The notes beneath the pieces are model-generated. The model was not told the DNA's origin. It did not search any database and worked only from the letters and a program-made list of their open reading frames with translations. A stretch of DNA of 64,000 nt from G963663315 sp965208975 (GTDB lineage: Bacteria > Pseudomonadota > Gammaproteobacteria > Arenicellales > Poriferihabitantaceae), in NCBI GenBank assembly GCA_965208975.1, contig CBDBQH010000001.1, positions 186,001 to 250,000 on the forward strand, written 5' to 3'. Both the position numbers and the translations under genes were made by a program. Positions 53,086-61,746 of the stretch are shown here, one piece after another (the stretch's first letter is position 1; each line of letters opens with the position of its first letter).

Positions 53086-54396
53086 ATGACTATAAGACAA
53101 AGCGCTTTGCGAAAGAGTTTTATGCGTAAACCGGACAATACGCCGGATGATAATGACCGCGTTGAAATTGGTCCGAGCCAGTTGGCTTTTGATGAATGGG
53201 CGGCGCTGGGAGTGGAGTCGCCGGATATGGAGGCGCTCCGGGAGTATCGGCTGGAGCGGGTCAGGCAACAGTTGCGAAAAAACGATTATGCCGGCGCCTT
53301 GCTGTTCGACCCGTTGAATATACGGTATGCGACCGACAGCACCAATATGCAGTTATGGATTACCCACAATTCGGCGAGATGCTGTTTCATAGCTACCGAT
53401 GGCCCGGTTGTGCTGTTTGATTTTCATAACTGTGGGCATTTGAGCGAACATCTTGCGTTGATTGATGAAATCAGGGACCTGTCCGGGTTCTTCTATTTCA
53501 TCGGCGGCAGCCGCTGTGACGAGTTCGCGGAAAAATTCGCTCTCGAAATTGACCAACTGCTGCGACAGCATGGCGCCGGCAACCGCCGGCTTGCAGTGGA
53601 CCGGCTGGAAGTGACCGCAGTACGCGCCTTTGACCGGGCCGGGATTGAGATCATGCCCGGCATGGCTATGATGGAAACGGCCAGGGAGATCAAGAATGAG
53701 AACGAACTGAAGGCCATGCGCTGCGCGATCGCTGCCTGCGATGCCACATTGCATGAGTTTGAGGCCGCGATTCAGCCCGGTATCAGTGAGAGTGAATTGT
53801 GGGCCTATCTGCATGCCGGCAATATCAAGCGGGGAGGTGACTGGATTGAAACCCGAATTCTGTCATCCGGGCCGAGGACCAACCCGTGGATGGCCGAATG
53901 CGGACCGCGTATCATTCAGCCGGGAGACATGATTGCCCTGGATACGGACCTGGTGGGTGTCTATGGGTACTGTGTGGACATATCGCGATGCTGGATTGCC
54001 GGTGATGTGCCGGCCACCCGCGAGCAGAAACAGCTTTTCAAAGTGGCTTGGGAGCATGTGATGGAAGACATGGAGGTATTGAAACCCGGTCTCACATTCA
54101 GGGAAATGACGTTCGGCGGCAATCAACTGGAGCCGAAGTATCGCGAGTTACAGTACGGCGTGAAATATCACGGTGTCGGGTTGTGCGATGAATACCCGGC
54201 CATCTATTATCCCGAGGCATGGGAATCGAATGGTTATGACGGTGTTCTGCAGCCGGGCATGTGTTTGACTGCCGAAGCGTATATTGGTGAAGTCGGTGGT
54301 CGGGAAGGCGTGAAACTCGAGGAGCAGGTCGTCATTACCGAAGACGGCTATGAATTACTGAGCCACTTCCCGCATGACCCGAAGTTGATGGGGTGA
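53086..54396 (+). CDS. dddP: DMSP lyase DddP (M24 peptidase fold)
   Basis: 436 residues from ATG 53086 with GAGAGG upstream. The N-terminal text NDRVEIGPSQLAFDEW and DPLNIRYATDSTNMQLW is nearly the same as in Roseobacter DddP. The metal ligands are Asp286, Asp288, Asp298, His362, Glu397 and Glu412, and the catalytic Asp is Asp368. The spacing is the same as in the Ruegeria lacuscaerulensis enzyme (295, 297, 307, 371, 406, 421 and 377) with a constant offset of nine. It cleaves DMSP to dimethyl sulfide and acrylate. acuI just upstream fits this role. Confidence 0.93.
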   Translation: MTIRQSALRKSFMRKPDNTPDDNDRVEIGPSQLAFDEWAALGVESPDMEALREYRLERVRQQLRKNDYAGALLFDPLNIRYATDSTNMQLWITHNSARCCFIATDGPVVLFDFHNCGHLSEHLALIDEIRDLSGFFYFIGGSRCDEFAEKFALEIDQLLRQHGAGNRRLAVDRLEVTAVRAFDRAGIEIMPGMAMMETAREIKNENELKAMRCAIAACDATLHEFEAAIQPGISESELWAYLHAGNIKRGGDWIETRILSSGPRTNPWMAECGPRIIQPGDMIALDTDLVGVYGYCVDISRCWIAGDVPATREQKQLFKVAWEHVMEDMEVLKPGLTFREMTFGGNQLEPKYRELQYGVKYHGVGLCDEYPAIYYPEAWESNGYDGVLQPGMCLTAEAYIGEVGGREGVKLEEQVVITEDGYELLSHFPHDPKLMG

Positions 54397-54458
54397 TTGT
54401 CATGTGGGTTCGCGCTCCCTGGGGAATGACGGAATCAAGGGCGCGGAATTAAAAGTAT

Positions 54459-54680
54459 TTAGCCAACCGTTGCCTCTATTTGAGTAATATAGACTTCCGA
54501 ATGCAGCCGCTGTGTGATTTCTTCGGTGGATGCTGTCTCAAAAAAAAGCTCTAATGCTTCCTGGAGATTCATTCTCGCCTGGGCAACGGTATCACCCTGG
54601 CTTGCAATGTCCAGTTGCGGACATAACGATACATAGCCGCCCTCTTCTTTTTCAATAATCGCTGTGAATTGTCTGGTCAT
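54459..54680 (-). CDS. HicB-like antitoxin domain protein (orphan)
   Basis: 73 residues from ATG 54680. The pattern FTAIIEKEEGGYVSLCPQLDIASQGDT...ARMNLQEALELFFE is the HicB/UPF0150 fold. No HicA gene stands on either side, and there is no DNA-binding domain at the C-terminus. It may be an orphan antitoxin or regulator. Confidence 0.75.
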   Translation of the reverse strand: MTRQFTAIIEKEEGGYVSLCPQLDIASQGDTVAQARMNLQEALELFFETASTEEITQRLHSEVYITQIEATVG

Positions 54681-54765
54681 AATCAGATTACCTGTCGTTG
54701 TGATTTTGATCATACACTGTTTGATGCGATAATTGCTGTGTCCGGGTCGGATTCTCGTTTGATTT

Positions 54766-54834
54766 CGGGGCGCGGGCAGGCACAGCGCCCCCCCCCCCCC
54801 CGATCAAGCCAGGGACAGGCTCTGCCCCTACAGC
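54766..54834. repeat. GC-rich repeat with a 14-C homopolymer
   Basis: A run of 14 C residues (54788-54801) lies between GGCACAGCG and a GGGACAGGCTCTGCCCC hairpin. The hairpin resembles the dispersed GGACAGGC...GCCTGTCCC units. The length of the run is uncertain in any assembly. Confidence 0.85.
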
Positions 54835-55415
54835 TTGATCTTGCTTTCGGTTCCTGTCAGCAGGCGGGTTATGTTTTCCCGGTGGCGCCAGAAAAGCAAC
54901 GCCGTGATGATCAGGCTCATCGCCAGCAGCCAGGGATCTGGTAGCAGCCATAGAATCAGCAAGGGCGCCAGCGTTGCCGTAGTGAGGGCAGCCAGCGATG
55001 AGTATCGAAACAGGACGGCCACCGCCAGCCAGATCGCTACCAGGATCAGGGTCAGAACCCCGCTGATTCCCAAAAACACTCCACAGGCGGTAGCTACCCC
55101 CTTGCCCCCCCTGAATCCAAAGAATACGGGATACAGGTGGCCCAGGAAGGCGGCTGCCCCGGCCAGCGCAACGATGAGTGTGTTATCCGTCCATTCTGCG
55201 GCGACCAGAACCGGAATCAATCCCTTGAGCGCATCGCTGATCAGGGTGATGACCGCTGCCAGCCGCCGCCCTCCGATTCGCAATACGTTGGTGGCTCCGG
55301 GATTGCGCGAGCCTGTGTTCCTGGGGTCGGGTAGCCCCATTACCCGGCAGACGACAATGGCGCTGGAAATCGAACCGAAAAAATATGCGATCAGAGGTAG
55401 AAAGTAGTCTATCAT
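54828..55415 (-). CDS. plsY: Glycerol-3-phosphate acyltransferase PlsY
   Basis: 195 residues from ATG 55415. It has five membrane segments, and the PlsY motifs SGNIGATN-like SRNPGATNVLR, GHLYPVFFGFRGGKGVAT, and WRHRENITRLLTG. It acylates glycerol-3-phosphate using acyl phosphate in the first step of phospholipid synthesis. Divergent from folB, as in most gammaproteobacteria. Confidence 0.93.
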   Translation of the reverse strand: MIDYFLPLIAYFFGSISSAIVVCRVMGLPDPRNTGSRNPGATNVLRIGGRRLAAVITLISDALKGLIPVLVAAEWTDNTLIVALAGAAAFLGHLYPVFFGFRGGKGVATACGVFLGISGVLTLILVAIWLAVAVLFRYSSLAALTTATLAPLLILWLLPDPWLLAMSLIITALLFWRHRENITRLLTGTESKIKL

Positions 55416-55465
55416 TGGCAGTAGTATCAGGTTTGGTCTACATTGAACAGGGCTTTGATCCATTC

Positions 55466-55816
55466 ATGGATATTATTTACCTTCATGGCTTGAAAGTCGA
55501 TTGTATTATCGGTGTCTGGGAATGGGAAAAACAGATTACCCAGAGCATAACCGTTGATCTGGATATGGGTTTCGACATCACGGCTCCGGCTGGCAGCGAT
55601 GATATTCGGGATACGCTGAATTATCGGGATGTGTCCAAACGGGTCGAGTCATTTATTCGCGATTCGAGGTTCCAACTGGTGGAAAAACTGGCGGAAGAGG
55701 TTGCCGGAATCCTGATCGGTGAGTTTGATATAAAATGGTGTCGGGTTAAAGTCAATAAATTCGGGGCAATCAGGGGGGCCGGGGATGTCGGCATTATCAT
55801 TGAGCGTGGACATTAG
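55466..55816 (+). CDS. folB: Dihydroneopterin aldolase FolB
   Basis: 116 residues from ATG 55466; the open frame extends to 55385 but MDIIYLHGLKVDCIIGVWEWE is the family beginning. Conserved DTLNYRDVSKRV and VEKLAEEVA are present. It acts in the folate pathway and is followed by folK nine bases later. Confidence 0.93.
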   Translation: MDIIYLHGLKVDCIIGVWEWEKQITQSITVDLDMGFDITAPAGSDDIRDTLNYRDVSKRVESFIRDSRFQLVEKLAEEVAGILIGEFDIKWCRVKVNKFGAIRGAGDVGIIIERGH

Positions 55817-55825
55817 GAGTGAACC

Positions 55826-56317
55826 GTGACTTACATACTGCTCAGCATTGGAAGCAATATCGAGCGTGATAAAAACATCCGTTACGCGATCCGGGAAATC
55901 ACGGCAAGATATGGCGAAATCAATCTGTCTCCGGTCTATGAAACCGCCTCTGTAGGGTTCGACGGGCCGCCATTCCTGAATCTGGCGCTCGGATTTCATT
56001 GTGGGGACGACCTTCTTGAGGTGCGTGAGTTCTTGCGCAGAATCGAGTCGGATGTAGGGCGTGTGCGGGGAGGAAAATCGTTTGATAACCGATTGCTGGA
56101 TATTGATGTGATCCTGTTCGGGGACCAGGACCTGCGTTCTGACGGGTATGATATTCCCCGATACGGAATCGAGAAGTTCGCTTACGTGTTAAAACCGCTG
56201 GCGGACTTGCATCCCCAAATGCTGCATCCGATCACAGGAAAAACCTACCGTCTTATGTGGCAGGAGTTCAGCAAGAAATCGGAGCAGTCGATCTGGCTCT
56301 ATGAATTTACCGTTTGA
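55826..56317 (+). CDS. folK: HPPK, dihydropterin pyrophosphokinase FolK
   Basis: 163 residues from GTG 55826. The motifs LSIGSNIERDKNI, SPVYETASVG, and the Mg/ATP site RLLDIDVILFGD are visible. It transfers pyrophosphate to hydroxymethyl-dihydropterin, the next step after FolB. Confidence 0.92.
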   Translation: MTYILLSIGSNIERDKNIRYAIREITARYGEINLSPVYETASVGFDGPPFLNLALGFHCGDDLLEVREFLRRIESDVGRVRGGKSFDNRLLDIDVILFGDQDLRSDGYDIPRYGIEKFAYVLKPLADLHPQMLHPITGKTYRLMWQEFSKKSEQSIWLYEFTV

Positions 56318-56442
56318 AACAGTGGTTATCCTGTCAGAGTCATGATTGCGCTGACATGTCATTATCAAGCACTACCCAACCGGGCTTTTTTCTGGTATAA
56401 ATCGCGCCCCGTCCTAATGTTAGTGAAATTCAAGGTAAGCCC

Positions 56443-56679
56443 ATGACCAGAATCTGTCAAGTAACCGGGAAACGAACCGTAACCGGCAATAATGTTTCCC
56501 ACGCGCATAACAAAACCAGGCGCAAATTCCTGCCCAATTTGCACAGTCGCCGTTTCTGGGTGGAGAGTGAAAATCGCTGGGTTCGCCTGCGTGTATCGTC
56601 CGCCGGACTGCGAATCATCGACAAGAAGGGTATTGATCGTGTTCTGGGGGAAATCCGGTCTCGCGGTGAAACCGCCTGA
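56443..56679 (+). CDS. rpmB: Large ribosomal subunit protein bL28
   Basis: 78 residues, beginning MTRICQVTGKRTVTGNNVSHAHNKTRR as bL28 does. The first Cys is kept while the usual second CxxC partner is not. rpmG follows. Confidence 0.96.
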   Translation: MTRICQVTGKRTVTGNNVSHAHNKTRRKFLPNLHSRRFWVESENRWVRLRVSSAGLRIIDKKGIDRVLGEIRSRGETA

Positions 56680-56731
56680 GGCGGTTTGACGGGGATTCAT
56701 TGTAAAGGGGATTATCAGGAGAAATTTGAAA

Positions 56732-56887
56732 ATGAGAGACAAGATCAAGCTGGTATCAAGCGCCGGCACCGGCCACTACTATACAACCACCAAAAACAAA
56801 CGGACCATGACAGAGAAAATGGAGATACGGAAATACGATCCGGTGGTTCGTAAACACGTTGCGTACAAGGAAGCGAAAATTAAATAG
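56732..56887 (+). CDS. rpmG: Large ribosomal subunit protein bL33
   Basis: 51 residues with AGGAG upstream. The protein reads RDKIKLVSSAGTGHYYTTTKN then MEIRKYDPVVRKHVAYKEAKIK, the Cys-free (C-) form of bL33. It directly follows rpmB, the standard rpmBG pair. Confidence 0.96.
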   Translation: MRDKIKLVSSAGTGHYYTTTKNKRTMTEKMEIRKYDPVVRKHVAYKEAKIK

Positions 56888-56904
56888 CGACACCCATAGC
56901 GACG

Positions 56905-57363
56905 TTGAAAAAGAGAATTGATGTCAGGATTCTGGATTCGCGGATAGAAAACGAATTCGGCTTGCCTGGATATGCAACGGCGGGTTCGGCGGGACTTGAC
57001 CTGCGCGCCTGTGTGGATCAGGCTCTGGCATTGAAGCCCGGACAGGTGGAATTGATTCCGACCGGAATTGCTGTGCATATCGCCGACCCCGGATTTGCCG
57101 CGGTTCTGATTCCGAGGTCCGGCGCCGGACATAAACAGGGGATTGTGCTCGGCAATCTGACCGGATTGATTGATTCCGACTATCAGGGGCAGTTGTTTAT
57201 TTCCTGCTGGAATCGTAGCGGCACGGAGTTCACGATACAGCCGGGTGACCGCATTGCCCAGATGGTGATTATTCCGGTGGTTCAGGCGGAGTTCAACGTA
57301 GTTGATTCATTCGGGCAAAGCGAGCGCATCGACGGCGGCTTCGGCTCAACCGGCAACAACTGA
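56905..57363 (+). CDS. dut: dUTP diphosphatase Dut
   Basis: 152 residues from TTG 56905. The five dUTPase motifs are readable: AGSAGLDLRAC, PRSGAGHKQGIVLGN, GLIDSDYQGQL, QPGDRIAQMVI and the Gly-rich tail RIDGGFGSTG. It hydrolyses dUTP to dUMP. coaBC, which often lies between rpmG and dut, is absent. Confidence 0.95.
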   Translation: MKKRIDVRILDSRIENEFGLPGYATAGSAGLDLRACVDQALALKPGQVELIPTGIAVHIADPGFAAVLIPRSGAGHKQGIVLGNLTGLIDSDYQGQLFISCWNRSGTEFTIQPGDRIAQMVIIPVVQAEFNVVDSFGQSERIDGGFGSTGNN

Positions 57364-57373
57364 AGAACCGGGC

Positions 57374-58318
57374 ATGTTACGAACCGCATACAGCTACCAT
57401 CCGTTATTCCTGTCCCACGACACCGGCTTCGGCCACCCGGAATGCAGTGAGCGCTTAACAGCCGCGCATAACCTGTTGAGCAGTCAGGACTGGTTTGATT
57501 CCCTGCATCCATGCTCGCCGAAGAAGGCTGCGCTTGATATTGTGCAACTGATTCACGACCCCGGCTATGTCGAACGAGTGCAACGGGCCTGCGAATCCGG
57601 CGCCCGCCGAATAGATAGCCCCGATGTTTCGGTTTCAGCCGAGTCCTGTGAGGTTGCGTTGAACGCGACCGGCAGTTTACTTGGCATTGCCGATCAGATC
57701 ATGGCGGGTCACGCAGACAATGGTTTTGCGATGGTGCGGCCACCGGGACATCATGCGGAAGTGGCGGAGGCGATGGGATTTTGCCTGTTTAACAGTATCG
57801 CTGTCGCGGCCCGCTATCTGCAAAGCCGATATGGACTGGAACGAATCCTGATTCTGGATTGGGACGTGCATCATGGTAACGGCACGCAGCATATTTTCGA
57901 GCGGGATTCATCGGTGTTTTATATCAGTTTGCATCAGTTTCCCCATTATCCCGGCACCGGCTCCCGGGCAGAAACGGGAATCGGTGAAGGCGAAGGAGCG
58001 ACCCTGAATTGCCCGATGAGTCCCGGTCTTGGAGACGATCAGTATCGGCAGGCGTTTGATGAGATCATACTGCCACGGGCGCAGGCCTTTTGCCCGGACG
58101 CCGTGCTGATTTCGGCGGGCTTCGATGCTCACCGGGCAGATCCCTTGAGTGCGATGAACCTGGAAAGCGAAAGTTATGTCTGGATGACTCAAATGATGAT
58201 GGAGTTGGCGGACCAGCGCTGCGCGGGCAGATTGATCTCTGTTCTCGAAGGTGGTTATGACCTCACCGCGTTGGCGGAATCAGTCACCGAACACGTCCGC
58301 GTACTGAGTCAATCGTAA
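57374..58318 (+). CDS. Histone deacetylase-family amidohydrolase
   Basis: 314 residues from ATG 57374. The class II HDAC/acetylpolyamine amidohydrolase site is present: RPPGHHAE, DWDVHHGNGTQ, SAGFDAHRADPL and EGGYD, giving the His pair, the zinc ligands and the Tyr. In bacteria such enzymes remove acetyl groups from polyamines or proteins (AcuC type). The substrate cannot be chosen here. Confidence 0.87.
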   Translation: MLRTAYSYHPLFLSHDTGFGHPECSERLTAAHNLLSSQDWFDSLHPCSPKKAALDIVQLIHDPGYVERVQRACESGARRIDSPDVSVSAESCEVALNATGSLLGIADQIMAGHADNGFAMVRPPGHHAEVAEAMGFCLFNSIAVAARYLQSRYGLERILILDWDVHHGNGTQHIFERDSSVFYISLHQFPHYPGTGSRAETGIGEGEGATLNCPMSPGLGDDQYRQAFDEIILPRAQAFCPDAVLISAGFDAHRADPLSAMNLESESYVWMTQMMMELADQRCAGRLISVLEGGYDLTALAESVTEHVRVLSQS

Positions 58319-58356
58319 TCGTAGAGTTCGCCCCGACTCCGACCGGAAAGCGAGAG

Positions 58357-59328
58357 TCAGTCCCGAAGCCGGGCGACGGTCTGTTCGAGGCTGTCGGGAT
58401 TGATCACGGAGAGGTAATCAGGCGCCGATTCACTGCCCCTGAAAGCCCGCTTCACGATGCCTTCCAGATTCGGGCGCCGGCCCGCCGCGCTTTTACCGAT
58501 GCCGCCGCCAAACTCAATCATCAGATCCACCCCGTATTGACTTGCACAGATCAGGTTTTGATGCCACAGTACCGGATTGAAAAGCTGTAAAAACAATCTG
58601 GAACGTATCGAATCCGGGTCGCGGTCATGGAGCTGTCCGGTGAAGTTAGACAGGACATCAACCGATGGCGGGGAGAGTTCCGCCCGTTCCAGTACTTCCC
58701 GGAATCTCTGTGCGGCCTCTACCATGTAGTAAGTATGGAACGCGCCTTCGGTTTTCAGTCTGGCGCTGCGTTTGCCGGGAAATTTCCTGGTCATGGCGGT
58801 TGCCAGCGCATCCAGGTCTTCTGCGCGTCCGCCTACCACGTTCTGCTGCGGGAGATTGCAGGCGGCAATGCCGCAATAGTGTTGTTCGGCAAGTCGGGTC
58901 GCTGATTCGAGGTCAATCATCAGCGCCTCCATTTCGCCTTCTCCAAATTCGCCCATCAGTTCACCACGGATTTTTACCAACCGCAACCCGGCTTCAAAAC
59001 TTAAAGAACCAGCCGCTACCAGAGCGGAATATTCCCCCAGACTATGGCCAGCCGTCAGTACCGGACTGATTGCGTGGTCGAGTCGTTCCATCAGCAGGCG
59101 CAGGCAGGCGATGGAATGAGTCAGCAAGACCGGCTGGGTAAAACGTGTCAGGTTGATCTCCCCGTCCGGGTCTTCAAACGACAGTCTGGCGATGTCATAG
59201 CCAAGTGCGTCACTGGCTTCGGTGTAGGTGTCCTTGACGCTGGCATGTTGTTGGTAAAGGTCGTGGCCGATGCCGGGGTATTGGGATCCCTGGCCGGGGA
59301 AAAGGAATGCGATTCTGGATGAAATCAT
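58357..59328 (-). CDS. ACP S-malonyltransferase FabD-like
   Basis: 323 residues from ATG 59328. It starts IAFLFPGQGSQYPGIG and has the nucleophile elbow GHSLGEYSALVAAG and the GAFHT His. FabD loads malonyl groups on ACP. It is not near fabH, fabG or acpP, so it may be a second copy or serve a special pathway. Confidence 0.83.
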   Translation of the reverse strand: MISSRIAFLFPGQGSQYPGIGHDLYQQHASVKDTYTEASDALGYDIARLSFEDPDGEINLTRFTQPVLLTHSIACLRLLMERLDHAISPVLTAGHSLGEYSALVAAGSLSFEAGLRLVKIRGELMGEFGEGEMEALMIDLESATRLAEQHYCGIAACNLPQQNVVGGRAEDLDALATAMTRKFPGKRSARLKTEGAFHTYYMVEAAQRFREVLERAELSPPSVDVLSNFTGQLHDRDPDSIRSRLFLQLFNPVLWHQNLICASQYGVDLMIEFGGGIGKSAAGRRPNLEGIVKRAFRGSESAPDYLSVINPDSLEQTVARLRD

Positions 59329-59456
59329 TGGCAGGGGGAACGGGTGATTTTCGGGACTGATTATATCCTTGAATTTCAATCTGGTTCAGGTTTGGTTGGA
59401 ATAAACGGTTAAAATACCGGCTTTTTTGACCTCTATATTTTATTCAGGTAAGACTC

Positions 59457-60344
59457 ATGGCAACAGTAATTGATGGTAAGGCGTTCGCTGCGAAATTGCG
59501 AGGGCGTATCGCCGATGCAGTTCAACAAATCGGCAACGAGCACAGTATCAAACCCGGCCTGGCCGTCGTCCTGGTGGGCGAAGACCCGGCCAGTCAGGTC
59601 TACGTCAGGAACAAGGCGAAGCAGACCGTCGAAGTTGGTATGGACTCGATTGAACATAAACTGCCTGTGGATACTTCGCAGGAAGACTTGCTGGCGCTGG
59701 TTGGACAGTTGAACAATGACCCGGCAATCAACGGCATACTGGTACAGTTGCCGTTGCCGAAGCAGATAGACGCAAGCGAGGTGATCAACGCCATCAATAT
59801 AGACAAGGACGTGGACGGATTTCACATCCAGAATGTGGGTCGGCTTTCCATCGGGGAGGATTCGCTGGTTCCCTGCACACCCGCGGGATGTGTCATGCTG
59901 CTGAAAGATCACTTGGGGGATTTAAGCGGCAAGAACGCAGTGATCGTGGGTCGTTCGAATATTGTCGGTAAACCGGTGTCGGCTCTGTTGCTCCGGGAAA
60001 ACTGCACCGTCACCATAGCGCATTCCAGGACCCGGGACCTGCCTGCGGTATGTCGGGCGGCGGATATTGTAGTCGCGGCAGTAGGGGTTCCCGAACTGGT
60101 CAAGGGCGACTGGATCAAACCCGGCGCTACGGTGATTGATGTCGGTATAAACCGGGTCACGGCGGATGATGGCAAGAACAGGTTGACAGGAGACGTTGAT
60201 TACCAGTCGGCGATGCAAGTGGCGGACGCGGTTACGCCGGTGCCGGGCGGTGTCGGCCCGATGACGATCGCCTGCTTGCTGCGTAATACGGTCATCGCCG
60301 CCTGTCGGCAAAACGGCATCGAATGGCCTTCGGCGATCGGATGA
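59457..60344 (+). CDS. folD: Bifunctional methylenetetrahydrofolate dehydrogenase/cyclohydrolase FolD
   Basis: 295 residues. The folate site includes YVRNKAKQ with the catalytic Lys, and VQLPLPKQID, GFHIQNVGRLS, PCTPAG, VIVGRSNIVGKPVSALL and TPVPGGVGPMTIACLLRNT follow. It interconverts methylene- and formyl-tetrahydrofolate. The last ~200 bases are repeated in a diverged, broken form at 61747-61961, which marks an insertion or rearrangement at its 3' end. Confidence 0.95.
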   Translation: MATVIDGKAFAAKLRGRIADAVQQIGNEHSIKPGLAVVLVGEDPASQVYVRNKAKQTVEVGMDSIEHKLPVDTSQEDLLALVGQLNNDPAINGILVQLPLPKQIDASEVINAINIDKDVDGFHIQNVGRLSIGEDSLVPCTPAGCVMLLKDHLGDLSGKNAVIVGRSNIVGKPVSALLLRENCTVTIAHSRTRDLPAVCRAADIVVAAVGVPELVKGDWIKPGATVIDVGINRVTADDGKNRLTGDVDYQSAMQVADAVTPVPGGVGPMTIACLLRNTVIAACRQNGIEWPSAIG

Positions 60345-60781
60345 AAGATGCGGATAAGGTTATTGATAATGTGTATCGTTCTCTCAAAACAGGTGGGCGT
60401 TTTTGCGCAGAAATGGGTGGGGAGGGAAACGTTCGAACGATAATTTCCCAAATCTATATACAATTGGACAAGATAGAGCTTAATGGAGATCACTATAATC
60501 CATGGTTTTTCCCCACCGAAGAAGAGTATGCATCAAAACTAAAACAGGCTGGGTTTCATGTCAAGCGAATAGAAAAATTTCAACGCCCTACTAAGTTGCC
60601 TACAGACGTTGCGGGCTGGCTGAGGACCTTTGCCAAACCTTTTTTGCAGGATGTTCCCGAAAACCAGCGTGAAAGCTTTATTAACGCCATCAGAGACGGT
60701 GTTTCAAATAAATTACAAAATGAGCGCGGAGTGTGGTTTGCGGATTACGTTCGGTTGCGTTTTCTTGCAAAAAAGAAATGA
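60341..60781 (+). pseudogene. SAM-dependent methyltransferase, C-terminal fragment
   Basis: 146 residues starting at ATG 60341, which overlaps the folD stop. The text MKDADKVIDNVYRSLKTGGRF and YNPWFFPTEEEYASKLKQAGF is the C-terminal half of a trans-aconitate-methyltransferase-like enzyme. The N-terminal half with the SAM-binding GxGxG motif is absent. The homology starts exactly at the folD end, so the gene was cut by the recombination that created this junction. Confidence 0.75.
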
Positions 60782-60813
60782 ACAGTCAATCTGATTTATG
60801 TTGCGCAATGAGC

Positions 60814-60830
60814 AACAATGATATATTGTT
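60814..60830. promoter_or_regulatory. Palindromic operator of the higBA-type pair
   Basis: AACAATGATATATTGTT is a perfect 6+6 inverted repeat around GATAT, located 5 bases before the toxin start. Such sites bind the antitoxin in autoregulated toxin-antitoxin operons. Confidence 0.6.
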
Positions 60831-60835
60831 TGCAG

Positions 60836-61114
60836 ATGATAAAAAATTTCAGGCATAAGGGCCTCGAAAGGTTTTTTTCTACTGGATCAAAGTCTGGCAT
60901 ACGTGCACAGCATGCCAAGCGATTAGAAGAACAGTTGCAAGCATTACATACTGCTTTCTCCATTGACGACATGGATATACCCGGTTGGCGACTTCATCCT
61001 CTTGCGGGCGATAGAAAAGGCTTGTGGGCGATTCATGTGAACAAGAACTGGCGGCTGGTCTTCAGGTTTTTTGACGGCCATGCGTATGTGGTCAATTATG
61101 AGGATTATCACTAA
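60836..61114 (+). CDS. higB: HigB-type (RelE superfamily) toxin
   Basis: 92 residues from ATG 60836; an ATG at 60818 in frame would lie inside the operator. The core GWRLHPLAGDRKGLWAIHVNKNWRLVFRF is the HigB mRNA interferase fold. It cuts translated mRNA at the ribosome. The toxin precedes and overlaps the antitoxin by one base, as in other higBA pairs. Confidence 0.88.
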   Translation: MIKNFRHKGLERFFSTGSKSGIRAQHAKRLEEQLQALHTAFSIDDMDIPGWRLHPLAGDRKGLWAIHVNKNWRLVFRFFDGHAYVVNYEDYH

Positions 61115-61410
61115 TGGCGATTCAACAATATTCTCCGATGCACCCGGGGAAATTCATAAAACGGGTGTATCTGGAACCATTCAACATCGGCGCCAATGAG
61201 TTGGCGCGAAGTCTGAAAGTCAGTCCCTCGACATTGAGCCGATTGCTGAATGGCAAAAGCGATGTTTCGCCTGAAATGGCGTTGAAGCTCTCCAGAGTAA
61301 TTGGCCGCTCTGCGGAAAGCTGGATGATGATGCAGGACAATTATGATTTATATGTCGCCAGCCAGCGCATTGACCTGGATGGTCTGGTCTCAATGTCATT
61401 TGCTACATGA
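61114..61410 (+). CDS. higA: HigA-type antitoxin
   Basis: 98 residues. MHPGKFIKRVYLEPFNI and the helix-turn-helix NELARSLKVSPSTLSRLLNGKSDVSPEMALKLS are typical HigA. It neutralises HigB and represses the operon. Confidence 0.9.
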   Translation: MAIQQYSPMHPGKFIKRVYLEPFNIGANELARSLKVSPSTLSRLLNGKSDVSPEMALKLSRVIGRSAESWMMMQDNYDLYVASQRIDLDGLVSMSFAT

Positions 61411-61504
61411 GTAATATGTACTGGTATTTACTCTGTCGGCAAAATAATGAGGGCATAATGGGGAACAACATGATTGAGCAGGCGGGAGAAGGGCCGCGGG
61501 TAGC

Positions 61505-61735
61505 GTGACGATTACACCAGAACTATACGCTATTATCGGCGTAGGCGTGGCATTGGCGGGGGTGCTTGTACCGGCCAGCAATCGCCAGAGTCGGGATATT
61601 GGCGAGCTACGGCAACAGGTAAACCAGCAAGGGCAACAGATAACACAGATTGCCCAAGAGGTCGGAAGATTGGCCGGATTGCTGGAAGGCTTGCGAGGAA
61701 GGCCGATGATTGAATCAGGAGCGGACGGGAATTGA
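61505..61735 (+). CDS. Small membrane protein with coiled coil
   Basis: 76 residues from GTG 61505. An N-terminal membrane segment (YAIIGVGVALAGVLVP) is followed by a Gln-rich coiled coil (LRQQVNQQGQQITQIAQEV). Function unknown. Short proteins of this type often lie beside DUF1640-like genes in accessory regions, and a DUF1640-like remnant follows. Confidence 0.55.
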   Translation: MTITPELYAIIGVGVALAGVLVPASNRQSRDIGELRQQVNQQGQQITQIAQEVGRLAGLLEGLRGRPMIESGADGN

Positions 61736-61746
61736 ACCGGCGATAA

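Noticed and set aside
54459..54680. Complete hicAB toxin-antitoxin pair
   Set aside because: No hicA-like frame with the dsRNA-binding fold exists on either side.
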